From NCBI RefSeq assembly GCF_014337195.1, contig NZ_CP060634.1, positions 1,674,001-1,738,000 on the forward strand: a DNA stretch of 64,000 nt. The letters run 5' to 3'. This DNA is from Qiania dongpingensis (GTDB taxonomy: Bacteria > Bacillota > Clostridia > Lachnospirales > Lachnospiraceae). The first letter of the stretch is position 1, and every line of letters begins with the position of its first letter. Below are positions 1-9,922 of the stretch, piece after piece. The position numbers were made by a program, and so were the translations under genes. The notes beneath the pieces are model-generated. The model was not told the DNA's origin. It was given only the letters and a program-made list of their open reading frames with translations, and ran no database searches.

Positions 1-1289
1 TCACAGAGGCGCACTACTTCCTCTGCCAGCTTCACTCCGCCTTCTCCGCCTTTTGCCCATACCTCGGACAGCGCCACGTTCACTCCCAGCTCACGGCACT
101 TCGCTTCCACAAGATCCAGCTCCGCCTTGGTATCCGTCGGGAACGCGTTGATCGCCACTACGCAGGGCAGCTTATATACGTTCTTCATATTGTCCACATG
201 CTGTAGCAGGTTCGGGAGCCCCTTCTCCAATGCTTCCAGGTTCTCATTGTTGAGGTCTGCCTTGGCCACTCCTCCGTGGTGCTTCAGCGCTCTCACCGTC
301 GCCACCACTACTACTGCCGACGGCCTGAGCCCTGCCATCCGGCACTTGATGTCCAGGAACTTCTCTGCTCCCAGGTCTGCTCCGAAGCCAGCTTCTGTGA
401 TCGCATAGTCGCCCAGCTTCATCGCCATCTTTGTCGCGATCACCGAGTTGCATCCATGGGCGATGTTCGCGAAGGGGCCGCCGTGTACGATGGCCGGCAC
501 ATGCTCCAGTGTCTGCACCAGGTTCGGCTTCAGCGCATCCTTTAACAGGGCTGTCATCGCTCCCTGTGCGTTCAGATCCCCTGCTGTCACAGGCTTCTGA
601 TCGTAGGTATATCCTACGATGACTCTGGAGAGACGGGCCTTCAGATCCGTGATGTCGGATGCCAGGCACAGCACCGCCATGATCTCCGATGCCACGGTGA
701 TGTCATAGCCGTCCTCGCGGGGCATCCCGTTCGTCCTTCCGCCCAGTCCGTCCACCACAAAACGCAGCTGTCTGTCGTTCATGTCCACGCATCTCCTCCA
801 GGTGATCCTCCTGGGGTCGATGTTCAGGGCGTTGCCCTGATAGATATGGTTATCGAGCATGGCTGCCAGCAGGTTGTTCGCCGCTCCGATGGCGTGGAAG
901 TCACCGGTGAAATGGAGGTTGATGTCCTCCATGGGCACTACCTGGGCGTATCCGCCGCCTGCCGCTCCGCCCTTCACGCCGAACACCGGCCCAAGGGAAG
1001 GCTCACGCAGGGCTACCATGACGTTCTTTCCGATCTTCTGGAGGCCGTCTGCCAGGCCGACCGTCGTCGTCGTCTTCCCTTCCCCTGCGGGTGTGGGGTT
1101 GATGGCGGTGACCAGCACCAGCTTTCCGTCCTTCTTGTCTGACTCTTTCAACAGGTTGTAATCGATCTTTGCTTTGTACTTTCCGTACTGCTCCAGGTAC
1201 TTCTCCTCGATCCCTGCCTTTGCCGCGATCTCCGTTACCGGAGCCATTGTGCACTCCTGTGCGATCTCAATGTCACTTTTGAATCCCAT
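1..1289 (-). CDS. fhs: Formate--tetrahydrofolate ligase, 3' part beyond window
   Basis: ATP-dependent ligation of formate to tetrahydrofolate, giving 10-formyl-THF for purine synthesis and one-carbon metabolism in the cytoplasm. The reading frame runs from the ATG at 1289 to the window edge without a stop, about 429 residues of a family usually near 555. Visible signatures are the P-loop-like [11 protein letters not shown] near residue 65, [14 protein letters not shown], and the downstream [12 protein letters not shown]. The start is supported by GGAGGG about 8 nt upstream. The gene has its own promoter and a ZTP riboswitch leader. Only the C-terminal part is missing, because of the window boundary. 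Confidence 0.97.
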   Translation of the reverse strand, partial: MGFKSDIEIAQECTMAPVTEIAAKAGIEEKYLEQYGKYKAKIDYNLLKESDKKDGKLVLVTAINPTPAGEGKTTTTVGLADGLQKIGKNVMVALREPSLGPVFGVKGGAAGGGYAQVVPMEDINLHFTGDFHAIGAANNLLAAMLDNHIYQGNALNIDPRRITWRRCVDMNDRQLRFVVDGLGGRTNGMPREDGYDITVASEIMAVLCLASDITDLKARLSRVIVGYTYDQKPVTAGDLNAQGAMTALLKDALKPNLVQTLEHVPAIVHGGPFANIAHGCNSVIATKMAMKLGDYAITEAGFGADLGAEKFLDIKCRMAGLRPSAVVVVATVRALKHHGGVAKADLNNENLEALEKGLPNLLQHVDNMKNVYKLPCVVAINAFPTDTKAELDLVEAKCRELGVNVALSEVWAKGGEGGVKLAEEVVRLC

Positions 1290-1372
1290 AATAATACCCT
1301 CCTATATGTATATAAATATTTCTGCCCTTTTTGCTCCCGGCCGGCTAACCCTCCAGCTTTTGAGAACAAAAA

Positions 1373-1483
1373 AGGACAACATTCAGAAACAAATGTTGCC
1401 CAGACGGTCGGCTCTTATATGGCTCCGATTCCACTGTGGTACTCCACAATTATCCGTCAGTAATCGGAACTTCGTTTTGATAT
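1373..1483 (-). promoter_or_regulatory. ZTP (pfl) riboswitch with intrinsic terminator in the fhs leader
   Basis: Read on the minus strand, the leader carries the conserved 3' core CCGTCTGGGCA of the pfl/ZTP aptamer (1397-1407), preceded by a helix-loop segment of the expected layout. The core runs straight into a terminator hairpin, GGGCAACATT paired with AATGTTGTCC, followed by six T residues (about 1368-1401). The 3' part of the aptamer core is therefore shared with the terminator stem, so ligand binding should block termination. ZTP riboswitches are established regulators of folate and purine genes, including fhs in Clostridia. The consensus match is by eye. Confidence 0.9.
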
Positions 1484-1487
1484 TTGT

Positions 1488-1516
1488 ATACTAACACGTT
1501 GTTAAGCATTTGTCAA
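1488..1516 (-). promoter_or_regulatory. Sigma-A-type promoter of fhs
   Basis: Minus-strand -35 TTGACA (1511-1516) and -10 TAGTAT (1488-1493) are separated by exactly 17 bp. Transcription would start just upstream of the ZTP aptamer. Confidence 0.8.
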
Positions 1517-1560
1517 GCACCTATTTTGATTCTCATACATCCCCTGAGCAGGAAATGCCC

Positions 1561-1837
1561 GAAACAGGTTTTCTCTGCCTGATTGACAAGGCAAGAGGAA
1601 ATCCGATTCCGGGCCGGCCTAAAGGCGGGCGCCGCAGAGCAGCGGCCGGTGTTCCCCAGGCGGAGGAAAGCAGAAACGGAGACAGGAAAATCATCAGGAT
1701 TTTCCGTCGACATGTGAGTGGTACTCCTGGAGCGGAGATAAAACGCCCCCTGCATCGTCAGCGAACCGAAATCGTGACGGTCCGGAACTTCTGCCGGTGT
1801 TTAGCTGGAGCTTGATAGGAGCTAATTAAAAATGATT
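1561..1837 (+). repeat. Long structured repeat, copy L1 (internally deleted)
   Basis: Shortest of four same-orientation copies of a noncoding repeat (others at 17252, 46876 and 58762). It starts in the segment ending AAGAGGAAATCCGATTCC, jumps directly to GGGCCGGCCTAAAGG, and ends at AGCTAATTAAAAATGATT, so the whole central part of the longer copies is missing. The stem CCGGCC (1614-1619) / GGCCGG (1644-1649) is kept. The hairpin written GGAAATC/GATTTCC in other copies is GGAAAATC/GATTTTCC here, one base pair longer with both arms changed together. It lies between the fhs promoter and the end of proS. No coding capacity is evident. Confidence 0.85.
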
Positions 1838-1847
1838 TCACTTATCT

Positions 1848-3287
1848 TTAATATGCTTTGCCCCAATATACCATCGTCTTTGCAGGCTTTCCGCATACCG
1901 GGCACACATCCGTGATCTGTTCCTGCTCAAACGGCATGCAGCGTGAGGTCGCCGTTGTATCCTCTTTGATCTTGAGCTCACATGCCTCGTCGCCGCACCA
2001 CATCATCTTTACAAATCCCGGCTTCTCTGCCACGATCTTCTTGAATTCTTCATAGTCCCTGGCCACATAGGTGTGCTCCTTCAAATGCTCCTTTGCCCGA
2101 GCCAGCATATCCTTCTGGATACAATCCAGGATCTCTTTTGCCTTTTCTGCCAGCTCATCCAGTGATACCACAAGCTTTTCACGGGTATCGCGGCGGACGA
2201 TCACCGCCTGGTTCTGTTCCATATCCTTCGGACCAATTTCCACGCGGATAGGGATTCCTCTCATTTCCTGTTCACTGAATTTCCAGCCCGGACTCTTGTC
2301 GGAATCATCCAGCTTCACGCGGATACCGGCTTCTTTCAGTACGTCACGGAGAGAAGCGGCCTTTTCCATCACGCCTTCTTTTCTCTGAGAAATCGGAATC
2401 ACCATTGCCTGCACCGGCGCGATCCTCGGAGGAAGCTTCAGGCCGCTGTCGTCTCCATGCACCATAATGAGCGCGCCGATGATACGGGTAGACATGCCCC
2501 ATGACGTCTGGTGCACGTACTGAAGCTGATTCTGGCTGTCAGAATACTGAATATCAAAGGCCTTTGCGAATCCGTCGCCGAAATTATGGCTGGTCCCGGA
2601 CTGAAGCGCCTTGCCGTCGTGCATAAGCGCTTCAATGGTGTAGGTGGAATGAGCGCCGGCAAACTTTTCTTTATCTGTCTTGCGTCCTTTTATCACCGGT
2701 ATGGCCAATTCCTCTTCACAGAAATCCGCATAAACATTCAACATCTGAATGGTCCGAGCTTCCGCTTCTTCCTCTGTAGCATGGGCGGTATGACCTTCCT
2801 GCCATAAAAATTCGGCGGAACGCAGGAACGGACGCGTCGTCTTTTCCCAGCGGACTACAGAACACCACTGGTTATAAAGCTTCGGCAGGTCTCTGTGGGA
2901 CTGGATGATCCTGGAATAAAAATCGCAGAACAGAGTCTCGGAGGTCGGACGCACACAAAGTCTCTCCGGCAAGGTTTCTAGACCTCCCTGGGTCACCCAG
3001 GCAACTTCCGGGGCAAAGCCCTCCACATGGTCCTTTTCCTTCTGCAGCAGGCTCTCCGGGATAAACATGGGCATATAGACATTCTCCACGCCGGTCTCCT
3101 TGAAGCGCCTGTCCAGCTCTTTCTGTATATTTTCCCAGATGGCATAACCATTGGGCCGGATGATCATACATCCCCTGACATTGGAGTATTCTACCAATTC
3201 TGCTTTTTTCACCACATCCGTATACCACTGAGCAAAATCTTCACTCATGGAGGTAATGGATTCCACTAATTTCTTTTCCTTTGCCAT
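1848..3287 (-). CDS. proS: Prolyl-tRNA synthetase, type 3 (archaeal/eukaryotic-like)
   Basis: Charges tRNA-Pro with proline in the cytoplasm. The 479 residues match the short type-3 ProS class, which lacks the editing insertion of the long bacterial type. Class II motif 2 is visible as [15 protein letters not shown], motif 3 as [15 protein letters not shown]. The C-terminal domain has a cysteine cluster (CGDEAC, then CPVCG) and the protein ends in a tyrosine, as usual for this class. The ATG at 3287 is preceded by AAGGAG. Expression is expected to be controlled by the upstream T-box. Confidence 0.97.
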   Translation of the reverse strand: MAKEKKLVESITSMSEDFAQWYTDVVKKAELVEYSNVRGCMIIRPNGYAIWENIQKELDRRFKETGVENVYMPMFIPESLLQKEKDHVEGFAPEVAWVTQGGLETLPERLCVRPTSETLFCDFYSRIIQSHRDLPKLYNQWCSVVRWEKTTRPFLRSAEFLWQEGHTAHATEEEAEARTIQMLNVYADFCEEELAIPVIKGRKTDKEKFAGAHSTYTIEALMHDGKALQSGTSHNFGDGFAKAFDIQYSDSQNQLQYVHQTSWGMSTRIIGALIMVHGDDSGLKLPPRIAPVQAMVIPISQRKEGVMEKAASLRDVLKEAGIRVKLDDSDKSPGWKFSEQEMRGIPIRVEIGPKDMEQNQAVIVRRDTREKLVVSLDELAEKAKEILDCIQKDMLARAKEHLKEHTYVARDYEEFKKIVAEKPGFVKMMWCGDEACELKIKEDTTATSRCMPFEQEQITDVCPVCGKPAKTMVYWGKAY

Positions 3288-3332
3288 ATCTCATTCTCCT
3301 TAAAATAAGTCCGTTGGACTTTCCTATAGAAT

Positions 3333-3574
3333 AAAAAGCCCCTTATTCCATATGGAACAAGGGGCCAAAGTTCGGCGGTACCACCCTCATTAGCCGGGAC
3401 CGGCTATCTCTCCTCCCGATATCGCCGGGACTGCGCCATATTTTCATATGGGGCTCCAAGGCAGGTTCAACAGCTCTGTCAGAAAGACCTCCCAGCTCCG
3501 GTCCTCTCTCTGGACTGACATTCCGCTATTTACTAGCCCTCTTCAACGCCATGTTTCTCATATTCCGCAAATAT
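3333..3574 (-). promoter_or_regulatory. T-box leader of proS
   Basis: On the minus strand the leader contains the T-box core GGGTGGTACCGCC (about 3374-3387). It is followed by a terminator hairpin whose arms pair GCCCCTT with AAGGGGC (3338-3365) before a T-run. An AGTAAATAGCGGAATG-like stem I start is present, and a candidate proline specifier triplet CCT lies at 3463-3465. Uncharged tRNA-Pro would stabilise the antiterminator and allow proS transcription. The family assignment is firm from the core plus terminator; the specifier position is my reading by eye. Confidence 0.93.
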
Positions 3575-3580
3575 AAAATT

Positions 3581-3609
3581 ATTCTAGGATACTTGAAAGT
3601 ATTTGTCAA
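3581..3609 (-). promoter_or_regulatory. Sigma-A-type promoter of proS
   Basis: Minus-strand TTGACA (3604-3609), a 17-bp spacer and TAGAAT (3581-3586). The -35 box overlaps the last codons of the upstream zinc-ribbon gene, and transcription would start at the T-box leader. Confidence 0.8.
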
Positions 3610-5348
3610 GCCGATGTTTCTTTTTCAAATTTGAGAAGCACTCCTTCCAGATCCATGTTGAGCTTCCCCGCAGCGTCTATGGTCACAGCCTGCGTATCTC
3701 CATCTATGGACAGGATATAGCGCCCGCTCTCCTGGTCATCCGCAGCCCAGGTCCCTTCTCCTGCTTCTCCCAAAATGTCAAGGTAAAACCTGCCTGTTTC
3801 ATAGATCTCCAGATGCATCTGCGCACCCGGCATTCCTCCGTACATCAGGAAATCGCTGACCGTCATCTCATATGCTCCAGTGGTCACCGTGGTCACGTTC
3901 CAGTTCCCCACCGCCGAAGAAACCGAATTATCCTGCTGGCTCTTCGCAAGCTGTGCCTGGATATATTCCTCTCTCTTCTCTCGGAGGATCTGTTCAATCT
4001 CCGGATAATCCCCGTCCAATGTATGGAGGGCGCCGTCCAGGACAACGACTGCCGCGTCATAGTTCTCGTCACTTCCCAAAGCGGCCTGCGCTTTGCCCAG
4101 AATATCCTCCTGGTATTTCTGCCGATAATTTTCCAGCGCCCGGGACAGCTTCTCATTTCCCGGATTCTCCTTTAACGTATTCCGCAGCAGATCCAGCGCG
4201 CTGTAATAATTCCCCTTTGCCGCATAGCTGTCCGCCTGATCGAGGACTGACTGGATGGCATATTTTTCCCGGCCGTCCTCCAGCTCTTCCAGCTTCTCCT
4301 GCAGGTCCCGGTCACCTGAAAGTATTTTCAAAGCTTCCTTCACCTGGGCAATGGCAGTATCATAGTCCTTCAGCTCCGCCTGAGCCTGAGACTCATTGAG
4401 AACTTTATCTTTATATTTGGATTTTGCCGTTTCCAGACGAGCTCTGGCTTCCTCATATTTCCCATCCGTCTTTATCACTTCCGAAAACTTCTGGATAGCC
4501 TCGGCGTAATCTCCATCCTCCATACAGGCTTCGGCTTCTTTAAAAGCCGTCCTTGAATCATTCAGCTCCCTGGCGCTCTCCAGCGCTTTCTCCACACTTT
4601 TATCATCCCAGAATTCCGATATGGCTTTCAGATGCCGTTTCGCCGTTTGATAGTCCATGGATTCCGATATAAATTCAGACTGGATTTCCTGAACCGCGTC
4701 CCCTAAAATGCCGGCCGCCTGCTGCTCACGTCTGTCTTTTCCTGCAAAATTCTTTTCATACAGAGCTTCTGCCCTCGTCCAGTCCCTGTCCTTCACGCTG
4801 GACTTCAGTTTACTCACTGGACTGGAGACCATAAAAGCCAGAACCGCCGCTCCAATCAGCAGAACCGCCGCCACAGCCGCCAGAATGATGATCCACAGTC
4901 TGGATTTCTTTTTCTCCGGCTGCTTTTTATGAGCGCCCGGCATCGATCCATAAGCCGGAGGCTCCTGGTTCCGCCCCCCGTTATAATCATATGTACCGCC
5001 GGTATGCGGTCCTTCGCGATGATAATTCTCCTGATGGGGTTTAGCTCCCGCCGGCATTTCAAAGATCAGCTCATCCTCCATATTTTTCATGATCTTCTTT
5101 TCCAGATTGGGAATCGAGTCCTCAGGCTCCGCGCTGCTGCCCGAATCCTGCGCCTCTTGCGCTCCCGCCGCTTCCGCATCCGTCATTTCTTCCGCCTCGC
5201 CAGGCTTCTCCGATTCCTGCGGCGGCTCCGGACTTAGTACCGGCTCCGGACTTAATACCGGTTCCGGCTCTTGATACACAGGGCTTCCGCAATTCTCACA
5301 GAATCTATCATTCTCATTTAACTTCTGTCCGCAGTTACTGCAAAACAT
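3606..5348 (-). CDS. Zinc-ribbon membrane-anchored protein with TPR-like helical repeats
   Basis: 580 residues from the ATG at 5348, chosen because AAAGGAG lies just upstream and the protein then begins MFCSNCGQKL. The N-terminus is a double-CxxC zinc ribbon (CSNCG...CENCG), followed by a Pro/Glu-rich linker and one transmembrane helix (LWIIILAAVAAVLLIGAAVLAF, around residues 165-190). An extracytoplasmic stretch of repeated helical units with Asp-Tyr-x-x-Ala motifs resembles tetratricopeptide repeats. The last 100 residues are a beta-rich domain without a motif I recognise. Function unknown; the layout is common in clostridial zinc-ribbon proteins suspected to work at the envelope. Confidence 0.85.
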   Translation of the reverse strand: MFCSNCGQKLNENDRFCENCGSPVYQEPEPVLSPEPVLSPEPPQESEKPGEAEEMTDAEAAGAQEAQDSGSSAEPEDSIPNLEKKIMKNMEDELIFEMPAGAKPHQENYHREGPHTGGTYDYNGGRNQEPPAYGSMPGAHKKQPEKKKSRLWIIILAAVAAVLLIGAAVLAFMVSSPVSKLKSSVKDRDWTRAEALYEKNFAGKDRREQQAAGILGDAVQEIQSEFISESMDYQTAKRHLKAISEFWDDKSVEKALESARELNDSRTAFKEAEACMEDGDYAEAIQKFSEVIKTDGKYEEARARLETAKSKYKDKVLNESQAQAELKDYDTAIAQVKEALKILSGDRDLQEKLEELEDGREKYAIQSVLDQADSYAAKGNYYSALDLLRNTLKENPGNEKLSRALENYRQKYQEDILGKAQAALGSDENYDAAVVVLDGALHTLDGDYPEIEQILREKREEYIQAQLAKSQQDNSVSSAVGNWNVTTVTTGAYEMTVSDFLMYGGMPGAQMHLEIYETGRFYLDILGEAGEGTWAADDQESGRYILSIDGDTQAVTIDAAGKLNMDLEGVLLKFEKETSA

Positions 5349-5485
5349 ATGGTCTCCTTTCCGCGCCTTCGCGCCGCAAAATTGGAAACGATTCACAGTT
5401 ATTATACCTTAGCCGCCTTCAGACTGTCAAACAAATTACAGGTCCGTTTGTTTTCAGGGCGTTTTCATCAATGTACAGGATGCTG

Positions 5486-6553
5486 TCATGCCTTTATGCC
5501 CTTTCCCCCATACATCTCCGTCAGTTCTTTTATGACCATGAAACCAAACGGTCCCAATATGAACCCGGCTACTCCAAACAGCATTAAGCCGATATACATG
5601 CTCATGAGCATTTCCAGCGGGGGGATTCCCATATGTCCTCCCATCATCTTCGCCTCCATCACTTCCCTCAGAAAATAGCAGATGGCGTAGATTGCCGTCA
5701 GTCCGACGGCATAAGCCCAGTTGCCGAGCAGGACAGAAAAGATAGCCCACGGAATCAGGACTGTGCCGGTGCCAAATACCGGCAGCGCATCTAAAAGCCC
5801 GATCAGTACTCCAAGCAGCACCGCATAATTGTTTCCCAGCAGATAAAGTCCCGTGCCGCACACCAGGCAGGTCAGACCCATGATAAGTATCTGGGTGCGG
5901 AAAAACGCCTTGCCCACCCGGCTGAGGCATCCGGTGACGGTCGTGATCTCCTGCCGGAAGACAGAAATGTTCCGATACCTGCGGATTCTGTCCATGGAGG
6001 ATACCATGAGCACGCTCCCAATGGACACGATCGCCAGGAACGCTCCTCCTTTTATTACCCATTTCAGAACCGCCATGGAATTATCCATCACATACACGCC
6101 GGCCATATCGCCCATGCGGTTCATGATATTTTCACACTGGGTATATATAAACTCCAGAGAGGTTCCTTTCGCAAATCCCAGGGAATCGTCGCAGCGGCAG
6201 CACAGATCGTCCAGCCACCCGCAGAGGTATCTGGTATAGACCGGAAGCCTCCTGACCGCCATAAATAGCTGTTCCAGAAAAAGACGCCCCAGAAAATACA
6301 CGGCCGCCAGAAGCAGCGCTGAAAATACGGTCACCAGGAGAGACGCCCATATCCCTTCTTTCAAACGCAGTTTTTTATGGAGCCATCTGGAGCCCGGCCG
6401 CACCAAAAGCGCGACCCAGTACGCCGTTAAAAAAGGAATCACAAGAGGCAGTAGATATTTGAAAGATATATATACTGCCGCAGTGATTCCTGTTACCAAC
6501 AGGGCCTTTTTCTGTTTTTCACTTAATTTCCGCCCTCTGCCGTCCTGTCCCAT
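5486..6553 (-). CDS. ytvI: AI-2E-family permease, YtvI-like sporulation membrane protein
   Basis: 355 residues with a hydrophobic N-terminal pair of helices, a soluble middle stretch and several C-terminal helices ending in GPFGFMVIKELTEMYGG. This is the layout of the AI-2E transporter superfamily, and the length and sequence style resemble YtvI, a sporulation-associated membrane protein of Firmicutes. Its transport substrate is not known. The ribosome binding site before the ATG at 6553 is weak (GGGCGGAAATTTGG). It lies alone, between the zinc-ribbon gene and a two-component pair, all on the minus strand. Confidence 0.8.
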   Translation of the reverse strand: MGQDGRGRKLSEKQKKALLVTGITAAVYISFKYLLPLVIPFLTAYWVALLVRPGSRWLHKKLRLKEGIWASLLVTVFSALLLAAVYFLGRLFLEQLFMAVRRLPVYTRYLCGWLDDLCCRCDDSLGFAKGTSLEFIYTQCENIMNRMGDMAGVYVMDNSMAVLKWVIKGGAFLAIVSIGSVLMVSSMDRIRRYRNISVFRQEITTVTGCLSRVGKAFFRTQILIMGLTCLVCGTGLYLLGNNYAVLLGVLIGLLDALPVFGTGTVLIPWAIFSVLLGNWAYAVGLTAIYAICYFLREVMEAKMMGGHMGIPPLEMLMSMYIGLMLFGVAGFILGPFGFMVIKELTEMYGGKGIKA

Positions 6554-6637
6554 CCAAATTTCCGCCCTTTTCGATGCCCGCGGGCATTTATTATACTGGG
6601 CTTAGTATAGGCAGAAGCAAAGGATTTATACGTCGTA

Positions 6638-7327
6638 TTACATTTTAAACCGGTAACCCACGCCCCATATGGTCTCGATATACTGAGGCTTGGCCGTATT
6701 GAACTCAATCTTCTCACGGATCTTCTTAATATGCACCGTCACAGTCGCGATATCTCCCACGGACTCCATATCCCAGATCTCCCGGAACAGCTCCTCCTTG
6801 GTGAACACATGGTTCGGATTCTGCGCAAGGAAAGTGAGCAGGTCAAATTCCTTTGTGGTAAAATTCTTTTCTTCTCCATTTATATATACTCGTCTCGCAG
6901 TCTTGTCTATCTTAAGGCCGCGGATCTCCACAATCTCATTTTCAGGCATCCCGCTCCCGATAAGCCTTTCATATCTGGCCAGATGCGCCTTCACCCTGGC
7001 CACCATCTCACTGGGGCTGAAGGGCTTTGTGATATAGTCATCCGCGCCGAGACCGAGTCCCCGGATCTTATCGATATCATCCTTTTTGGCAGAGACCATG
7101 AGTATGGGAGTGTTCTTCACCGCCCTTACCTGTTTGCAGATCTCGAATCCATCCGTCCCGGGAAGCATCAGATCCAATATCAGCAGATCAAAATCCTCTT
7201 TCAGGGCGCGGTCGAGTCCCTGGCTGCCGTCAGTCTCTATGTCCACGTCAAAACCGCTGAGCTCCAGGTAATCTTTTTCCAGCTCCGCGATGCTCTCTTC
7301 ATCTTCTACGATCAAAATCCTACTCAT
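6638..7327 (-). CDS. OmpR-family response regulator
   Basis: 229 residues: N-terminal receiver domain with acidic pocket E8-D9, phospho-acceptor Asp52 (LLILDLMLPG) and the conserved Lys in ITKPF, then a C-terminal winged-helix DNA-binding domain ending VGYRFKM. Its 3' neighbour in transcription is unrelated. Upstream, the start overlaps the histidine kinase stop by 8 bp, so the two are co-translated. Target genes cannot be told from the window. Confidence 0.95.
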   Translation of the reverse strand: MSRILIVEDEESIAELEKDYLELSGFDVDIETDGSQGLDRALKEDFDLLILDLMLPGTDGFEICKQVRAVKNTPILMVSAKKDDIDKIRGLGLGADDYITKPFSPSEMVARVKAHLARYERLIGSGMPENEIVEIRGLKIDKTARRVYINGEEKNFTTKEFDLLTFLAQNPNHVFTKEELFREIWDMESVGDIATVTVHIKKIREKIEFNTAKPQYIETIWGVGYRFKM

Positions 7328-8819
7328 GCACTACCTCCTGGTATTTTCTCAGCACAATGTGCATCACAGTTCCTATGGACTCCTTGCTGGTGGCCCAAAT
7401 GCGCCCGCCATGATCCTCTATGATCTTCCTCACAATGGACAGCCCGATGCCGCTTCCTCCCTTGGAAGAGTTCCTGGAAGAATCCGTCCGGTAAAACCGG
7501 TCAAAAATATTAGGGAGATCCCTGGCTGCGATACCCTTGCCGTTATCTTCAATCTCTATTTGTATAAAATCTCCGTCATCCTTAAGACGGATATTGATGA
7601 TGCCTTTCTTTTTATCCAGATATTTTACGGAATTGCTGACAATATTGTTGATGACACGTTTTAACTGCTCCGCGTCGGCAATGATCATCACCGGCCCCTC
7701 TGTATAGTCAAAGAACCCCAGGTCAATGTTCCTGGATTCCAGCTCCAGCCCTATCTCTTCCACGCAGTCCTCAAAATAAGCGTTTACATCAATCTTGGAA
7801 AAAGTGTACGGAATCTTATTGGTATCAATTTTGGAGTAAAACGTGAGCTCATCGATCAGCTTATCCATATCGTTGGCCTTGTTATATATGGTGCGGATAT
7901 ATTTATCCAGCTTCTCCGGGGAGGATGCCACACCGTCCATGATGCCCTCCACATATCCCTTGATCGCTGTGATAGGGGTCTTAAGGTCATGGGAAATATT
8001 GCTGATAAGTTCTTTATTTTCCTTATCGTACTCCAGCTTCTCCTCCGCGTTGTCTTTGAGTCTCTGGCGCATTTCCTCAAAGTCAAGGCAGAGCTGTCCG
8101 ATCTCATCCTTCTCCTTGATCTTCAGCTCGTAATCCAAGTTGCCTTCCTTAATCTCCTTCGTGGCTTTTTTAAGCTCTCCGAGAGGCCGGAGAATCGCCC
8201 GGTAGACCCACATGGTAAGAAGCGCCGAAATCATGATCAGCAGAATGAGCACTGCCAGCGTCATATCCCGGAACATGCTCTTGATCTGAGGAATCAGTTC
8301 TCCAACGGAGGTCACGATGAACACGCTTCCGCGGGTTCCGTCCGAAAAGGTCAGGTCCTGCTGCTTGATCAGCCTTTTGCTGTCACTGCTGAACACGCTT
8401 CCGGACTTGTTGTCATTCCTCTCATCGCTGCTCCTGTAATCGGGCAGCTCTGTTTTTAGTTCTTCTTCGTCTCCGCCTGCGTTCCCGCTGAAAATGATTT
8501 CCTCACCCTTTCGGATGACCAGAAAGGAATATTTGCCGGCGAGCCTCTGGTTCAGCTCCTGCTGGAACTCGGAATCTTCAAACCGATCCGGATCTTTGCC
8601 GGCAATCTCATAGATATCATGCTGTACATTCATGGTCAGAGAATTAAACACCTGAACAGAAGCTCCGGAATACATGTCTCCGACTCCGGTGATATCATAA
8701 TCCGATTTCAAGGTGCGCGCCTGAAAGCTCCCCAGCGCAAAAATACAAACATATACCATCGCAATGGGTACGAGAACGATAGTAAAAAAGGTGATCATCA
8801 ATTTTGTTCTCAGCTTCAC
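7320..8819 (-). CDS. Membrane sensor histidine kinase
   Basis: 499 residues, starting with GTG at 8819. Two transmembrane helices (about residues 7-28 and 175-200) flank an extracytoplasmic sensor region, then a HAMP linker (around RAILRPLGELKKATKEIKEG). The kinase core has the H-box NISHDLKTPITAIKGY, N-box NNIVSNSVKY, G1 DNGKGI and the GGSGIGLSIV G2 box. It is the partner of the overlapping response regulator. The signal sensed is unknown. Confidence 0.95.
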   Translation of the reverse strand: MKLRTKLMITFFTIVLVPIAMVYVCIFALGSFQARTLKSDYDITGVGDMYSGASVQVFNSLTMNVQHDIYEIAGKDPDRFEDSEFQQELNQRLAGKYSFLVIRKGEEIIFSGNAGGDEEELKTELPDYRSSDERNDNKSGSVFSSDSKRLIKQQDLTFSDGTRGSVFIVTSVGELIPQIKSMFRDMTLAVLILLIMISALLTMWVYRAILRPLGELKKATKEIKEGNLDYELKIKEKDEIGQLCLDFEEMRQRLKDNAEEKLEYDKENKELISNISHDLKTPITAIKGYVEGIMDGVASSPEKLDKYIRTIYNKANDMDKLIDELTFYSKIDTNKIPYTFSKIDVNAYFEDCVEEIGLELESRNIDLGFFDYTEGPVMIIADAEQLKRVINNIVSNSVKYLDKKKGIINIRLKDDGDFIQIEIEDNGKGIAARDLPNIFDRFYRTDSSRNSSKGGSGIGLSIVRKIIEDHGGRIWATSKESIGTVMHIVLRKYQEVVHE

Positions 8820-8964
8820 GTATCCTGCATCTCCCTTTTATCCAAATGGCAGTCAGGCATACCCTCTCCGCCTATGGTACATCATAACACATTCTGCCTC
8901 CCGGCGCTCATAAACTAATATAAACATTCTTAATTTTTCATAAAACAGCCTGTTTACGCAGTTT

Positions 8965-9888
8965 TCAGCTCCAGAGACGTTCCGGATAAAGGCCCTTTTC
9001 CTTCAGCTCCCGGACCGCTCTTACCACCGCTTCCTTGTCTTCCTTATAGGTGACTCCAAACCACCTGTCATGGGAATGGAGTACCTGGACAGAAGCCCTT
9101 CCCTCCTCGATCAGACCGCCCACCACTGTGGGAATGAAAAACTCGCCCTTCATGGGGTTCTCCCGTAACGTCCGGTTAAGGAACGCAGGAAAGCGAAGCT
9201 CCAGCTCTTTTAAAATACTTTTGCTGAACCCCCACAGATTCATGGACACCAGAGTCCCCTCCGGAATCTTCACGGTTCCTCCGTTATCCTCCGCAAAAAC
9301 AATATCAGTGCCTCTCCGTTCGATGTGCGTCCTCTCCGTTATGGCCGTGAGCATGCCTGCCCCGTCCGTCTCACAGACGCCTCTCGCCACGCTGCCATGA
9401 TCCGTAAGCGTATTTTCCACCTGGTATCCCACCATGGCAAAACGGTATCTGGAATCGTCCTCATAAGTTACCAGATAATCGTAGATCACCTGGAACGCTT
9501 CTCTCCCATAGTAGTCATCCGCGTTGATCACTGCAAAAGGGCCGTCCACTTCATTTCTGCAGCTCAAAATCGCGTGGCCGGTCCCCCAGGGCTTCACCCG
9601 GCCGGCCGGCACTTCAAATCCTGCGGGAATGTCGTATAGATCCTGATAGACGTAAGCGGTCTCCATCTGGCTTCCGATCCTGTTCCCCACCGCCGCCCGG
9701 AAGTCCGCCTCGTTCTCCTTTTTTATGATAAATACCACTTTTTCGAATCCGGCCTGCTTGGCATCATATATAGAAAAATCCATGATGATATTTCCATACT
9801 CGTCCACCGGATCGATCTGCTTCAGCCCGCCGTAACGGCTGCCCATGCCCGCGGCCATGATCACAAGTACTGGTTTCTTCATTGTCAT
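8965..9888 (-). CDS. Sugar nucleotidyltransferase-like protein
   Basis: Rossmann-like nucleotidyltransferase of about 307 residues. The N-terminal MAAGMGSRYGGLKQIDP corresponds to the nucleotide-binding loop, and NADDYYG to the metal-binding aspartates of the GT-A fold. Start chosen at the ATG at 9888 because AGAGGG lies just upstream; an ATG 18 bp further upstream would add six residues. The family transfers nucleotidyl groups to sugar phosphates; substrate unknown. It sits directly downstream of the DUF5711-like gene and may be co-transcribed with it. Confidence 0.85.
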   Translation of the reverse strand: MTMKKPVLVIMAAGMGSRYGGLKQIDPVDEYGNIIMDFSIYDAKQAGFEKVVFIIKKENEADFRAAVGNRIGSQMETAYVYQDLYDIPAGFEVPAGRVKPWGTGHAILSCRNEVDGPFAVINADDYYGREAFQVIYDYLVTYEDDSRYRFAMVGYQVENTLTDHGSVARGVCETDGAGMLTAITERTHIERRGTDIVFAEDNGGTVKIPEGTLVSMNLWGFSKSILKELELRFPAFLNRTLRENPMKGEFFIPTVVGGLIEEGRASVQVLHSHDRWFGVTYKEDKEAVVRAVRELKEKGLYPERLWS

Positions 9889-9922
9889 ATTTTCCCTCTT
9901 TCGCATCGGCTGTTCGCCGTTT

